A stretch of DNA of 64,000 bases from Palsa-504 sp963835775 (GTDB lineage Bacteria > Actinomycetota > Actinomycetes > Streptosporangiales > Streptosporangiaceae). The DNA lies in assembly GCA_963835775.1 (NCBI GenBank), contig CAWIHB010000022.1, positions 38,174 to 102,173 of the forward strand, read 5' to 3'. Position numbers and translations under genes: made by a program. Below are positions 40,016 through 48,082 of this stretch, one piece after another. Under the pieces are notes generated by a model, which was not told the origin of the DNA, ran no database searches, and saw only the letters and a program-made list of their open reading frames with translations. How positions within the stretch are numbered: position 1 is the first letter of the stretch; the number at the start of each line of letters is the position of its first letter.

Positions 40016-41796
40016 CAGTTCTCCTTCGTGCCCGCGGGGGCCCGCCGCGCGGTGCGGAACAGGTCGACCAGTTCGACGGTGGTGGTGGCGTCCTCCGCGG
40101 ACTTGTCGTCCCGCCAGCGGCCGGTGAACCGGGGGAAGCGCATGGCCAGTCCGGCATCCGGCTTGATCAGGCCCCAGCCGGCGGTGTAGTTCGGCGAGAG
40201 GGTCAGCTCGGCGGACAGGATCTCCAGCACCAGCGCGGGCTCGAACCAGACGTCGGGCTGCTGGCGGGCGTCGACCCGGGCGGGCCGTTCGGCCGTGGCC
40301 AGCGGCGCCATCCGGGCGGGCAGCGCGGCCAGGTCGGCGTCGGAGAACCCGGTGCCGCACTTGGTCACGGTGCGGAACACGTCGGCGTCCGCGTCGTAGG
40401 CGGCCAGCAGCAGCGCGCCGTAGGTGCCGGCCCGGCGGCCGCGCCCGGCGAACGCCCCCACGGCGACCAGGTCGACGGTGTCGGACAGCTCGGTGCGGTA
40501 GTCCCGCTTGAGCTTGATCCACAGCCAGCCGCGGTTGCCGGCCTGGTAGATGGCGGCCGGGCTGACCGACTTGCACATCAGGCCCTCGCAGCCGTCGGTG
40601 ATGGCCTGCTCGAACGCCGCGTCCAGCGCGGCCGGCGAGGTCACCTCGAGGGCCGTGGTCAGCCGCAGCTGCGGCGCGACGGTGATCGCCTCGGCCAGCC
40701 TGGCCCGCCGCTGCGGGTAGGGCAGGGTGGTCAGGTCCTGGCCGTCCGCGTACAGCAGCTCGAAGCAGAACAGCCCGACCGGCACGTCCCGCACCGCCTC
40801 GGCGATCCCGTACTTCCGCCGCCGGAACATGACCTCCTGGAACGGGTGCAGCTCTCCCGCGGCCGCGTCGTAGGCGACGACCTCGCCCTCCAGGATCGCC
40901 TCCCGGGGACCCAGCCCGGCGGCCAGCAGCTCGACCACGTCGGGGAACTGGGTGCTGACGCGTTCCAGCCGCCGGGTGTACAGCTCGATCTCGCCGTCGG
41001 CGGTCCGGTGCGCCTGGATCCGGACGCCGTCGTACTTGTACTCAGCCGCGCACTCCCCGCCCAGCTTGGCCAGGATCTCCCCGGCGTCCGACAGCCGCTG
41101 GGCCAGCATGGCCCGCACCGGGTTGCCCGGGTGCACCCGGATCTGCTCGACCGCGGCCAGGCCGCCGCCGGCCAGGGCGGCTGCGACCTGGCCCAGGTCG
41201 CAGCAGATGTTGTAGGCGCGTTCCAGCACCGGCCGGGCCTTCCGGCCGCCCGCGTAGACCTGGGCCAGCGCGTCCAGGATGGTCGGCGTGCCGATGCCCA
41301 GCCGCAGCCCGCCGGTGACCAGCCGCAGCAGGTAGCGGGCCTCCAGCGGGGTGGCCCGGGTGAGCAGGCCGGCCAGCAGGTCCAGCTTGCGGCCCTGCGA
41401 CCCCTGCCCCTCCGCGTTGGCGATCTCCCGCAGCGTGTTCACCACGGTCACCACGGTCAGCTCGGCCGGGCGGCCGGCCGCGCCTGGGGCAGGCACCGCG
41501 GCCAGCAGCTGCTCGGCGGCCTGGCCGAGGTCGCCGGTCTGGAGTACCCGCGCGGTGACCTGCGCGGCCTCGGTGCCGGTGGCGGCGGCGACCGCGCGGA
41601 CGGCCATCTTCTCGGCCAGGCCCAGGTCCACCCCGGCGAACTCGGGCGCGATCAGGCCCTGGCACAGGTAGCACACCACCGGCAGCAGCCCGGCCGGGGT
41701 CTGCTCGACCAGCGCGGCCAGCCGGTCAATCAGCGCGAGCCGGCCGCTGGCCTGCTCCAAGTCCCGGTAGGCGTCGGCGACGATCTCGTACTTCAC
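40015..41796 (-). CDS. ATP-dependent DNA ligase
   Basis: 593 residues from GTG 41796, which follows GGAGGAGGCCCC. It has an N-terminal DNA-binding domain (1-220), the nucleotidyltransferase motif I at about K254 (EYKYDGVRIQAHR), motif III LYTRRLERVSTQFPD, motif IV AILEGEVVAYD, motif V EGLMCKS and GWLWIKLKRDY, and the C-terminal OB domain (VDLVAVGAFAGRGRRAGTYG). The length and three-domain layout resemble archaeal/eukaryotic ligase I-type enzymes and actinobacterial LigB, which act in repair beside the NAD-dependent LigA. It is followed directly by the broken dehydrogenase. Confidence 0.93.
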   Translation of the reverse strand: MKYEIVADAYRDLEQASGRLALIDRLAALVEQTPAGLLPVVCYLCQGLIAPEFAGVDLGLAEKMAVRAVAAATGTEAAQVTARVLQTGDLGQAAEQLLAAVPAPGAAGRPAELTVVTVVNTLREIANAEGQGSQGRKLDLLAGLLTRATPLEARYLLRLVTGGLRLGIGTPTILDALAQVYAGGRKARPVLERAYNICCDLGQVAAALAGGGLAAVEQIRVHPGNPVRAMLAQRLSDAGEILAKLGGECAAEYKYDGVRIQAHRTADGEIELYTRRLERVSTQFPDVVELLAAGLGPREAILEGEVVAYDAAAGELHPFQEVMFRRRKYGIAEAVRDVPVGLFCFELLYADGQDLTTLPYPQRRARLAEAITVAPQLRLTTALEVTSPAALDAAFEQAITDGCEGLMCKSVSPAAIYQAGNRGWLWIKLKRDYRTELSDTVDLVAVGAFAGRGRRAGTYGALLLAAYDADADVFRTVTKCGTGFSDADLAALPARMAPLATAERPARVDARQQPDVWFEPALVLEILSAELTLSPNYTAGWGLIKPDAGLAMRFPRFTGRWRDDKSAEDATTTVELVDLFRTARRAPAGTKEN

Positions 41797-41819
41797 GGGG
41801 CCTCCTCCGCAAGCACCAC

Positions 41820-41863
41820 GGCCCGTTCGGCCTAATAAGATCTTCAATTCTGCCGAACGGGCC
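41820..41863 (-). terminator. Repeated hairpin between TetR and ligase genes
   Basis: GGCCCGTTCGG (41820-41830) and CCGAACGGGCC (41853-41863) form an 11-base stem. Read on the minus strand it starts GGCCCGTTCGGCAGAA, identical over 16 bases to the plus-strand hairpin at 18915. It lies between the TetR stop and the ligase start, so it could terminate the TetR transcript, but there is no T-tract. Confidence 0.6.
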
Positions 41864-41930
41864 GGGTGTCACGAAGGTCAGGTTCGGCCCAGCAGGATCA
41901 GGGCGTAGACGGGGCCGCGTATGCCGAGGG

Positions 41931-42566
41931 TTAGCTCTGCTGTTCCGGGTTCCGCGGGCGCAGGCCCTCCAGGGCCAGGTCCACGATCCGGCCCACGGTC
42001 TGGGCGTCCGGGGGCAGGCCGCGCACGTAGCGGTAGGCCAGCGGCCCGAACAGCAGGTCGAAGGCCAGCTCGGGGTCGGCGTCAGAACGGATCTGGCCGC
42101 GGGCGACGGCGCGGTGGACGATAACCCTGATGGCCTGCAGCCGGGGCTCGAAGTAGCGCTCGTGCAGCAGGGCGGCCAGGTCGTCGTCGCCCGGGCCTAG
42201 GTAGGACGCGACCAGCGGGAGGATGCGCTCGACCCAGCGATGGCCGGGCACGTCCAGGATCTGCCACAAGGAGATGAGATCGGTGCGCAGGTCACCGGTG
42301 TCCGGTACCGGCCATTCCGGCCGGGAGCGGGTCAGGGCCTCGACCACGAGCGGCACCTTGGACGGCCAGCGCCGGTAAACCGCGGTCTTGGCCGCCCCGG
42401 ACCGGACGGCCACGGCCTCGACGGTCAGGTCGGCGAAGCCCACCTCGTCCAGGATGTCCAGGGTGGCGGCGAGGATGGCGTCCTCGACGTCGCTGCTGGC
42501 CCGGCGCCGGCGCCCAGCCGCAGCCCGCGCCGCGGCCGGGGCCGGGGCCGGGGTGCCGCGCTTCAT
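41931..42566 (-). CDS. TetR family regulator of the DUF3533-like membrane protein
   Basis: 211 residues from ATG 42564-42566, overlapping the membrane-protein stop as ATGA. A basic Ala/Arg N-terminal extension precedes the HTH: EDAILAATLDILDEVGFADL, VEAVAVRSGAAKTAVYRRWP. The C-terminal domain belongs to the TetR_C branch with LRTDLISLWQILDVPGHRWV and FDLLFGPLAYRYVRGLPPD. It is cotranscribed with the upstream membrane protein, whose promoter carries the palindrome at 43655-43682. Autoregulated repression of the two-gene unit is the likely mode. Confidence 0.92.
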   Translation of the reverse strand: MKRGTPAPAPAAARAAAGRRRRASSDVEDAILAATLDILDEVGFADLTVEAVAVRSGAAKTAVYRRWPSKVPLVVEALTRSRPEWPVPDTGDLRTDLISLWQILDVPGHRWVERILPLVASYLGPGDDDLAALLHERYFEPRLQAIRVIVHRAVARGQIRSDADPELAFDLLFGPLAYRYVRGLPPDAQTVGRIVDLALEGLRPRNPEQQS

Positions 42567-43636
42567 GCCGCGGCCGCCGCGGGCGTTGCGGCCGTCACGG
42601 GCGTTGCGGCCGTCACGGCCTGGCGGCGCTGCCTGTGCGCCGCGGCGGCCAGCATGAGCAGCGCGCCGGCCAGCACGTACACCGCGAGTACGGTCAGCGG
42701 GCGGGTCAGCCCGATCCCGTTCAGGTAGATCACGCTGCGGGCGGCGGTCAGGCCGGCGCCGGGCGGCAGCCCCTGGCCGATCACGTTCCACGGCCGGGCC
42801 AGCAGCGGCGTGGCGATTGACTGGCCCGCGGTCGGGTCGCCGAACACGACCATGCCGATGATGGCGATCAGCGTGCCCGGCAGGCCCAGCGCGCCCTGCA
42901 GCCCGGCGGTGGCCACCGCGGAGGCGGACGTCACCAGGATGCCCAGCCCGGCCAGCGCCAGGTTGTACCCGCTGACCACGCCCATGACCGGGCCGATGAG
43001 CAGTGCGCCGCCCAAGCCCGAGGCGGCTGCGTAGCCGGCCAGCAGGGCCAGCCGCCGGGCGGCCTGCCTGATGCTCGTGCTGCGCATTCCGCCCAGCATA
43101 AGGCCGAGCACGGTGGCGCCGATGTAGCCGCCCAGCATCCAGCCGACGACCAGGAAGAAAGCCGAGGTACCTGACGGATCCGAGGCCGGCAGCGGTTCCA
43201 GGTCGCGGACCTGCAGCGGGACGTGGACCTTGGCCGCAGCCTGGGTGAGCCCTTCGGTGAGCAGGGTGGCCGTCCCGGGGCTGCGGGCGGTGGCGGTCAG
43301 CAGTTCGTCGCCGGCCGGGCCGGCCACGATGGCCGCGTAGACCTGCTGGTCGCGGACTGCGGCCCGCGCCGCGGCGGCGTCCGGCTCGGGCACCAGCCGG
43401 ATGGCGCCGCCTGTGCCGTGCACCTGCAAGGCGCTGGCCAGCGGCGAGGATCCGGCCACGGCGACCGGGGCGTCGTGCAGAGCCGGCCGGTGCAGTACGC
43501 CGATGAAGACGCTGGCCAGCAGGAGCTGGAACCCGATCACCGCGGCCAGGGCAGCCAGCGGGCGGATCAGCCGCCGCGCCGGGCTCGTGACCGTGTGCGC
43601 GGCGGGGACTTGACGGTTTTCGGCGGTGGCCATCAT
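42563..43636 (-). CDS. DUF3533-like multi-pass membrane protein
   Basis: 357 residues from the double ATG at 43636/43633 (GAGGAG upstream). It has an N-terminal helix (LIRPLAALAAVIGFQLLLAS), an extracytoplasmic region with DAPVAVAGSSPLASALQVHG (the same position as VPIAVVG in the paralogue at 651-1751), then about six membrane segments from residue 170 on, ending in an Ala/Thr-rich tail. This is the topology of ABC-2/YhgE-Pip relatives. It is followed by its TetR gene (ATGA overlap) and preceded by a strong TetR-type operator. Function unknown; membrane stress or export is inferred. Confidence 0.82.
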   Translation of the reverse strand: MMATAENRQVPAAHTVTSPARRLIRPLAALAAVIGFQLLLASVFIGVLHRPALHDAPVAVAGSSPLASALQVHGTGGAIRLVPEPDAAAARAAVRDQQVYAAIVAGPAGDELLTATARSPGTATLLTEGLTQAAAKVHVPLQVRDLEPLPASDPSGTSAFFLVVGWMLGGYIGATVLGLMLGGMRSTSIRQAARRLALLAGYAAASGLGGALLIGPVMGVVSGYNLALAGLGILVTSASAVATAGLQGALGLPGTLIAIIGMVVFGDPTAGQSIATPLLARPWNVIGQGLPPGAGLTAARSVIYLNGIGLTRPLTVLAVYVLAGALLMLAAAAHRQRRQAVTAATPVTAATPAAAAA

Positions 43637-43654
43637 GGTCGGGCTCCTCGATGC

Positions 43655-43682
43655 GTTAGCTACGGTACGTTTCGTAGCTAAC
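43655..43682. promoter_or_regulatory. TetR-type operator
   Basis: GTTAGCTACG (43655-43664) and CGTAGCTAAC (43673-43682) are perfect 10-base inverted arms with an 8-base spacer, 19 bases upstream of the membrane-protein start. The size and symmetry fit a TetR dimer site. The regulator gene is the second gene of the controlled operon. Confidence 0.82.
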
Positions 43683-43737
43683 GTAACTCGCGATGGAGGC
43701 CGTGGCAAGGCCTCGGGGCGTTCTGTCTGCCCGTGAT

Positions 43738-44295
43738 TTAGGCGGCGGGCCTGATCGCGGCGTACAGGAGCATGTCCACGCGGCGGCCGCCGATCTCCTG
43801 ATGGCTGCGCAGCAGCCCCTCGCGCTGGTACCCGGCGGATTCGGCGGTGTGCCAGGAGGCCGCGTTCCAGGGCTCGATGTACAGCTCGATCCGGTGCAGC
43901 TCAGGTAGGGACCAGGCGAAATTGGTCAGCGCGGTGAGCGCCTGGCCGGCCAGCCCGCGGCCGCGGCCGCGCGGCGCGATGCCGTATCCGGCCGTGGCGC
44001 GGCCTGCGGCGGCGGACGCCAGCCACAGGCCGGCCCCGCCTACGGCCTGGTCGGTGTCCCGGTCCGCGGCGCAGAACGAGTAGCCCGCCCCGGTGGCCAG
44101 GCGGTCGTGCTGGCGGCCGATGTAGGCCAGGGCCTCGCTGCGGCTGGCGTGGGCGGGCAGCGTGCCGATATTCGGCACGTAGGGGTCGGTCGACAGGTCC
44201 AGGAGCATGTCGACGTCGCGTTCACCGAAGGCCCGCAGGCGCACGTCGCCGAAGGCGGGCGCAACCGGGGGCATGACCAGTCGGGCCGGGCTCAT
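43738..44295 (-). CDS. RimJ/RimL-type GNAT acetyltransferase
   Basis: A 185-residue GNAT: VRLRAFGERDVDMLLDLSTD at the N-terminus, AVGGAGLWLASAAAGRATAG, the acetyl-CoA loop YGIAPRGRGRGLAGQALTAL, and HRIELYIEPWNAASWHTAES followed by AGYQREGLLRSHQEIGGRRV. This order is typical of the RimJ/RimL ribosomal-protein/small-molecule acetyltransferase branch. It lies on the same strand just downstream of the DUF4139 gene (6 bases), so it is probably cotranscribed with it. Acceptor unknown. Confidence 0.92.
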   Translation of the reverse strand: MSPARLVMPPVAPAFGDVRLRAFGERDVDMLLDLSTDPYVPNIGTLPAHASRSEALAYIGRQHDRLATGAGYSFCAADRDTDQAVGGAGLWLASAAAGRATAGYGIAPRGRGRGLAGQALTALTNFAWSLPELHRIELYIEPWNAASWHTAESAGYQREGLLRSHQEIGGRRVDMLLYAAIRPAA

Positions 44296-44301
44296 GCTGA
44301 A

Positions 44302-45921
44302 TCACAGGCCGGTGACGGTGACCTGAGCGGGATGCTCGACGGTGAACCGGTAGCGGATGACGGCCGTCTGCCCGGCGTCGAGCACCAGGTCCCAGGTGAG
44401 CTCGCCCAGGTCGGTCTGGCCGGCCGGGTCCGGGCTGGTCTCGCGGAGCCGCACCTTGATCTCCCCGTCCTGGGACACCGGGACGTGGTCGTGCACGCTG
44501 ACCCGGGCCTGGGCCTTACGGTGGTTTTCCACCGTGATCTCGTAGGCCACGTCGATCGTGCGGGTGCCGCCGAGCATGGCCTTGCTCGTGCTGCGGCGGC
44601 GCAGCTGCCGCTCCACCCGGATCTGGTCATCCACCCCGAGCTGCAGCTCGAACTCCTCGCCCGCGGCCACGGTCTCCAGCGAGGTCTCCCCGACGAACTG
44701 GGAGCCGTGGAACACGCGGGCCGGTCCGGGCAGCAGCAGCAGCGACGAGGTGTTGGTGACGGTGGCCCGCGCGTACGCCTCGGGGGCCAGCACCGGGACG
44801 GCCAGGTGGTCCAGGGCCGCGTCGAGCTCGAACCTGGCCACCATCATCTTGTACGGCTCGCCGTCGGCAGGCACCGCCAGCGGGCGCTGGACCCGGTACT
44901 CCAGGCCGGCGCCCGACTCGCCGGACTCGGCGGTCAGGTGCTCGGCTTCAGGCGGGCGGGCCGGGGGCCCGCCGGGATAGGGCGCCGCCGCGGCCATGGC
45001 CTGCTGCGGGGCGGGCACGGTGGCCGGTGCCCACTCGGCGGCCATCGGGGTCCGGGCCATGGACCTGAGCCTGACCGCGGGCGGCGGGACCGGCCGCGCG
45101 CGGCCGATGTACCACGGGCTCAGCTCGGGCAGGGACTCGTGCAGCCCGCGCCGGGTGGTGGACAGGACCAGTTCTGAGGCGGGCCAGTCCTCGCCCGTCT
45201 GCTGCTTCACCTCGGCCAGGTAGCTGACCGCCAGCCGCTCGCCGTCGAGGGTCAGGTCGTACAGCGGGCGCCACGAGGCGCCGCCGACGTGGTAGGACAC
45301 GTCGACCTCGGCCGCGGTCGCGGCGCTGGCCTCGAGCGTGGCGGACACCTCGGTGACCGCGACCGCTCCCCCGGCCTTCTTTTCGGCAGCGCCCAGGCGC
45401 TGCTCGGCGGCTTCGAGTTCGCGCTGGGCGGCGCGCCTGCGGGTTCTTATGTCACGGCGGCGGCCGAGGGCGCCGCCGGTGTCGGCGGTCAGGTGACCGG
45501 CCATCCGGGCCAGGTCGTCGTGGTCGGCGCGGCCGAAGCTCACCGCCCGGGCCAGGGCCGTGGCGGACGACTCGGACAGGTGGCCGAGGAAGCTCAGCCG
45601 GGCCTGTTCGGCGGCGTCCTCGTCATCGAGTTCCTGGACCAGGTCCCGGCAGCGCTCGACCTCGGTGCGCAGCCGCGCGGTTTCCTCGCGCAGCGGGTCG
45701 GTGCGGTAGCGGCGGTGGACCTCGACGTCCAGCAGGGCCAGGCCCGCCCCGCGCGCCGCGACCCGGACCGAGGCGGGATCCAGGCCGGCCGGCAGGCCGC
45801 CGATGACCACCGGCCGCAGCCCCGCTTCGACGTTCACCGTGCCGGTGCGCTGGACACGGGCGCCGTCCCGGAATACGGTCACGGCCACGATCGGTGCGTC
45901 CAGGCTGGTGCCCTCCGCCAT
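44302..45921 (-). CDS. DUF4139 (mucoidy-inhibitor MuiA-like) protein
   Basis: A 539-residue protein with the MuiA-family layout. The N-terminal DUF4140 segment (IVAVTVFRDGARVQRTGTVN, LPAGLDPASVRVAARG) is followed by a long coiled coil (about 75-185), then the DUF4139 domain (about 190-539) with VDVSYHVGGASWRPLYDLTL, WPASELVLSTTRRG, FVGETSLETVAAGEEFELQL and VENHRKAQARVSVHDHVPVS. A Pro/Ala-rich insertion lies at about 275-330. No signal peptide is visible, so it is probably cytoplasmic. Function not established in actinomycetes. Confidence 0.9.
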   Translation of the reverse strand: MAEGTSLDAPIVAVTVFRDGARVQRTGTVNVEAGLRPVVIGGLPAGLDPASVRVAARGAGLALLDVEVHRRYRTDPLREETARLRTEVERCRDLVQELDDEDAAEQARLSFLGHLSESSATALARAVSFGRADHDDLARMAGHLTADTGGALGRRRDIRTRRRAAQRELEAAEQRLGAAEKKAGGAVAVTEVSATLEASAATAAEVDVSYHVGGASWRPLYDLTLDGERLAVSYLAEVKQQTGEDWPASELVLSTTRRGLHESLPELSPWYIGRARPVPPPAVRLRSMARTPMAAEWAPATVPAPQQAMAAAAPYPGGPPARPPEAEHLTAESGESGAGLEYRVQRPLAVPADGEPYKMMVARFELDAALDHLAVPVLAPEAYARATVTNTSSLLLLPGPARVFHGSQFVGETSLETVAAGEEFELQLGVDDQIRVERQLRRRSTSKAMLGGTRTIDVAYEITVENHRKAQARVSVHDHVPVSQDGEIKVRLRETSPDPAGQTDLGELTWDLVLDAGQTAVIRYRFTVEHPAQVTVTGL

Positions 45922-46004
45922 CGGCTGATCCTTCCGCTGTACGGTCCCGCATGCGGAGATGAGACTATACCTGGACTCTTATCAGGACTTTTGAGGAGCA
46001 GTCG

Positions 46005-47078
46005 ATGTGTACCAGTGAGCAGGACGGCCTCAGCCCGGTGGAAGCGCTGCCGGCCAGCCTGGAGTGGCGGGGCGAGGTGCTGCCGCTGGAGCCGGTCGAC
46101 GAGGTGTCGGTGCTGACGGTCTGCGACAACACCATCGACGGGCTGCTGCCCGACCAGGGGCCGGCCACGCGGACCTCGCTGGCCGCGATGAGCCGCCAGG
46201 AACGGGTGCTGCCCGCCGCGACCATGGAAGGCGGCACGGCGGCTGACGTGCCGCTGGCCCAGCACGGGTTCTCCGCGCTGGTCGAGATCCGCAAGGGCAA
46301 CCGGGTCCGGCGGCTGCTGTTCGATACCGGGCTGACGCCGACCGGCTGCGCGGACAACCTGCTCCGGCTGGGCCGTGATCCGGCCGGCATCGAGGCCATC
46401 GTCTGCAGCCACGGCCACTTCGACCACACCACCGGGCTGTCCGGCCTCGTCGGCCAGCTGGGCCGGGCCAACTTGCCGGTGCTCATCCACCCGGAGTTCT
46501 GGGCCCGGCGGCGGCTGGCCGTGCCCGGCCGGGAGCCGGTCGAGCTGCCCGCCACCAGCCGCCGCGGCCTGGAGGAGGCGGGCTTCGACGTGATCGAGCA
46601 GCGGCAGCCGTCGTTCCTGTATGACCGCTCGGTCCTGATCACCGGCGAGGTCGACCGGGTCACGAGCTTCGAGAAGGGGTTCGCCGTCCATCAGGCCTGG
46701 CGAGACGGCAGCTGGGCCCCCGACCCGCTGATCCTGGACGACCAGGCGCTGATCGCCAACGTGGCCGGGCGGGGACTGGTCGTCCTGACCGGCTGCGGGC
46801 ACGCCGGGATCATCAACATCTGCCGGTACGCCCAGCGGCTGACCGGCGTGACCAAGCTGCATGCCGTCATCGGCGGCTTCCACCTGAGCGGGGCGCTGTT
46901 CGAGCCGATCATCGCCGACACCGTCGCGGCCCTCGGGCAGCTCGCGCCGGATGTGATCGTGCCCGCGCACTGCACCGGCTGGAAGGCCACGCACGCGATC
47001 GCAGGCCGCCTGCCGGACGCGTTCATCCAGAACAGCGTGGGCACGACCTTCCGCCTGGGCGCCGCCCTGGGTGTGTAG
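46005..47078 (+). CDS. MBL-fold metallohydrolase (dihydropterin-type synthase-like)
   Basis: A 357-residue metallo-beta-lactamase-fold protein. The metal-binding motif is VCSHGHFDHTTGLSGLV (HxHxDH), the later ligands include VLTGCGHAGIINICR and VIGGFHL, and the final His is in VIVPAHCTGWKA. LLFDTGLTPTG precedes the motif. This cysteine-containing TGCGHAG/GGFHL pattern is that of the group annotated as 7,8-dihydropterin-6-methyl-4-(beta-D-ribofuranosyl)-aminobenzene-5'-phosphate synthase-like, whose bacterial substrates are largely unknown. Transcribed alone, divergent from the DUF4139 gene. TTG/ATG context near 46005 supports the start. Confidence 0.9.
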   Translation: MCTSEQDGLSPVEALPASLEWRGEVLPLEPVDEVSVLTVCDNTIDGLLPDQGPATRTSLAAMSRQERVLPAATMEGGTAADVPLAQHGFSALVEIRKGNRVRRLLFDTGLTPTGCADNLLRLGRDPAGIEAIVCSHGHFDHTTGLSGLVGQLGRANLPVLIHPEFWARRRLAVPGREPVELPATSRRGLEEAGFDVIEQRQPSFLYDRSVLITGEVDRVTSFEKGFAVHQAWRDGSWAPDPLILDDQALIANVAGRGLVVLTGCGHAGIINICRYAQRLTGVTKLHAVIGGFHLSGALFEPIIADTVAALGQLAPDVIVPAHCTGWKATHAIAGRLPDAFIQNSVGTTFRLGAALGV

Positions 47079-47080
47079 CG

Positions 47081-47140
47081 GCCGTCGCCCCGGCCGCCGC
47101 CCCGGCCGCCGCCCCGGCCGTCGCCCCGGCCGTCGCCTCG
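47081..47140. repeat. 12-bp GC-rich tandem repeat after the MBL gene
   Basis: GCCGCCGCCCCG-like 12-base units (GCCGTCGCCCCG, GCCGCCGCCCCG twice, GCCGTCGCCCCG, GCCGTCGCCTCG) follow the stop codon at 47078 directly. It is a simple-sequence array between two plus-strand genes. Confidence 0.85.
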
Positions 47141-47159
47141 CATAGGCGATAATGCCCGG

Positions 47160-47798
47160 GTGGCCGACACAGCTGCCGAGACGGTGCGCCGGATAGGGAT
47201 CAAGCTCGCCGCGCTGGCCCAGGACGGGCTGACGTTCGCCGCGGGCGACTACGACCTGGACCGGTACCGGCAGGTGAGCCAGCTGGCCGCCGAGCTGCTG
47301 TCGGTGCTCAGCGGCCGGCCGTCCGCCGAGCTCGCCCTGGAGCTGGGCCGGGATTCCGGCTACGCCACGCCGAAGATCGACGTGCGCGGGGCGATCTTCG
47401 ACGACCGCGAGCGCGTGCTGCTCATGCGGGAGAAGATCGACGGCCGGTGGTCGATGCCCGGCGGCTGGGCCGATCCGGGGGACGCGCCCTCGACCGCGGT
47501 CACCCGGGAGATCCTGGAGGAGACCGGGTACCACAGCTCGGCGGTGAAGCTGATCGGCTGCTGGGACCGTGACCTTCAGGGCAACCCGCCCCCGCTGCCG
47601 GTGCACGTCTACAAGCTGTTCTTCCTGTGCCGTCGCGACGGTGCCGTGCAGGCGCCGGCCGCGCTGGAAACCCTCGACGTCGGCTGGTTCGGCCTGGACG
47701 AGCTGCCCCCGCTGTCCCTCGGCCGCGTCAATCAGCGCCAGATCGAGCGGTCGCTGGCCCATCACCGGGATCTGTCCCTGCCGACCGAGTTCGACTAG
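47160..47798 (+). CDS. NUDIX hydrolase with N-terminal NUDIX_N domain
   Basis: A 212-residue protein from GTG 47160. The N-terminal helical domain (RRIGIKLAALAQDGLTFAAG, YDLDRYRQVSQLAAELLSVL) is the NUDIX_N_2 type seen in ADP-ribose/NDP-sugar hydrolases. The NUDIX fold follows: KIDVRGAIFDDRERVLLMRE and the box GGWADPGDAPSTAVTREILE plus ETG. The REILEET core is intact, although the first Glu of the box is Asp. It probably cleaves a nucleoside-diphosphate derivative. It precedes the NrtR-led operon but is separated from it by the hairpin at 47893-47984, so cotranscription is uncertain. Confidence 0.9.
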   Translation: MADTAAETVRRIGIKLAALAQDGLTFAAGDYDLDRYRQVSQLAAELLSVLSGRPSAELALELGRDSGYATPKIDVRGAIFDDRERVLLMREKIDGRWSMPGGWADPGDAPSTAVTREILEETGYHSSAVKLIGCWDRDLQGNPPPLPVHVYKLFFLCRRDGAVQAPAALETLDVGWFGLDELPPLSLGRVNQRQIERSLAHHRDLSLPTEFD

Positions 47799-47892
47799 GA
47801 CGAGTGCGGGCCGGCGCGGGGGTCACCGCACGCATTCCGGCTTGGGACGCTTCCGGCCGCCCCTGTCCTCCCTTAGGCCCCTTCTGTCACGC

Positions 47893-47984
47893 CAGCCCCG
47901 GCCCCCAATTCGATGGGTGCGGCACTCTACCGGTTCTTTTCGGTAGAGTGCCGCACGCTACGGAATGCTCCGGGGCCGGGGCTG
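47893..47984. repeat. Nested long inverted repeat (16-bp inner and 13-bp outer perfect stems)
   Basis: Inner stem GTGCGGCACTCTACCG (47917-47932) / CGGTAGAGTGCCGCAC (47941-47956) with loop GTTCTTTT. Outer arms CAGCCCCGGCCCC (47893-47905) / GGGGCCGGGGCTG (47972-47984). This is far longer than the other hairpins in this window. It may be a bidirectional terminator isolating the NrtR operon, or a small palindromic repeat element. Confidence 0.85.
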
Positions 47985-48020
47985 CGTCCTGACCGGGCGC
48001 CTTCACGAAGGCGATTGGCC

Positions 48021-48075
48021 TTGACATCGCTCGGCTTCTTATTATTCTCACTATTAGAACATCTCAAGGTGAGAA
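48021..48075 (+). promoter_or_regulatory. Promoter and putative autoregulatory operator of the NrtR-led operon
   Basis: TTGACA (48021-48026), 16 bases, TATTCT (48043-48048): the best sigma-70-like promoter in the window. TTCTCAC (48045-48051) and GTGAGAA (48069-48075) form an inverted repeat with a 17-base spacer starting inside the -10 box. The position fits repression by the first gene product, an NrtR-type regulator. This is inference, because the known NrtR palindromes differ between lineages. Confidence 0.65.
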
Positions 48076-48082
48076 GGACTTG

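Noticed and set aside
45879..47765. 628-codon minus-strand frame
   Set aside because: Antisense of the MBL and NUDIX genes, both with clear catalytic motifs.
47160..47798. Treating the NUDIX gene as a certain member of the NrtR-led operon
   Set aside because: A strong hairpin and a separate promoter lie between them; functional linkage is possible but not shown.
47893..47984. tRNA or other structured RNA gene at the long hairpin
   Set aside because: The arms are perfect simple stems; no cloverleaf, anticodon loop or TPsiC-like segment could be found.
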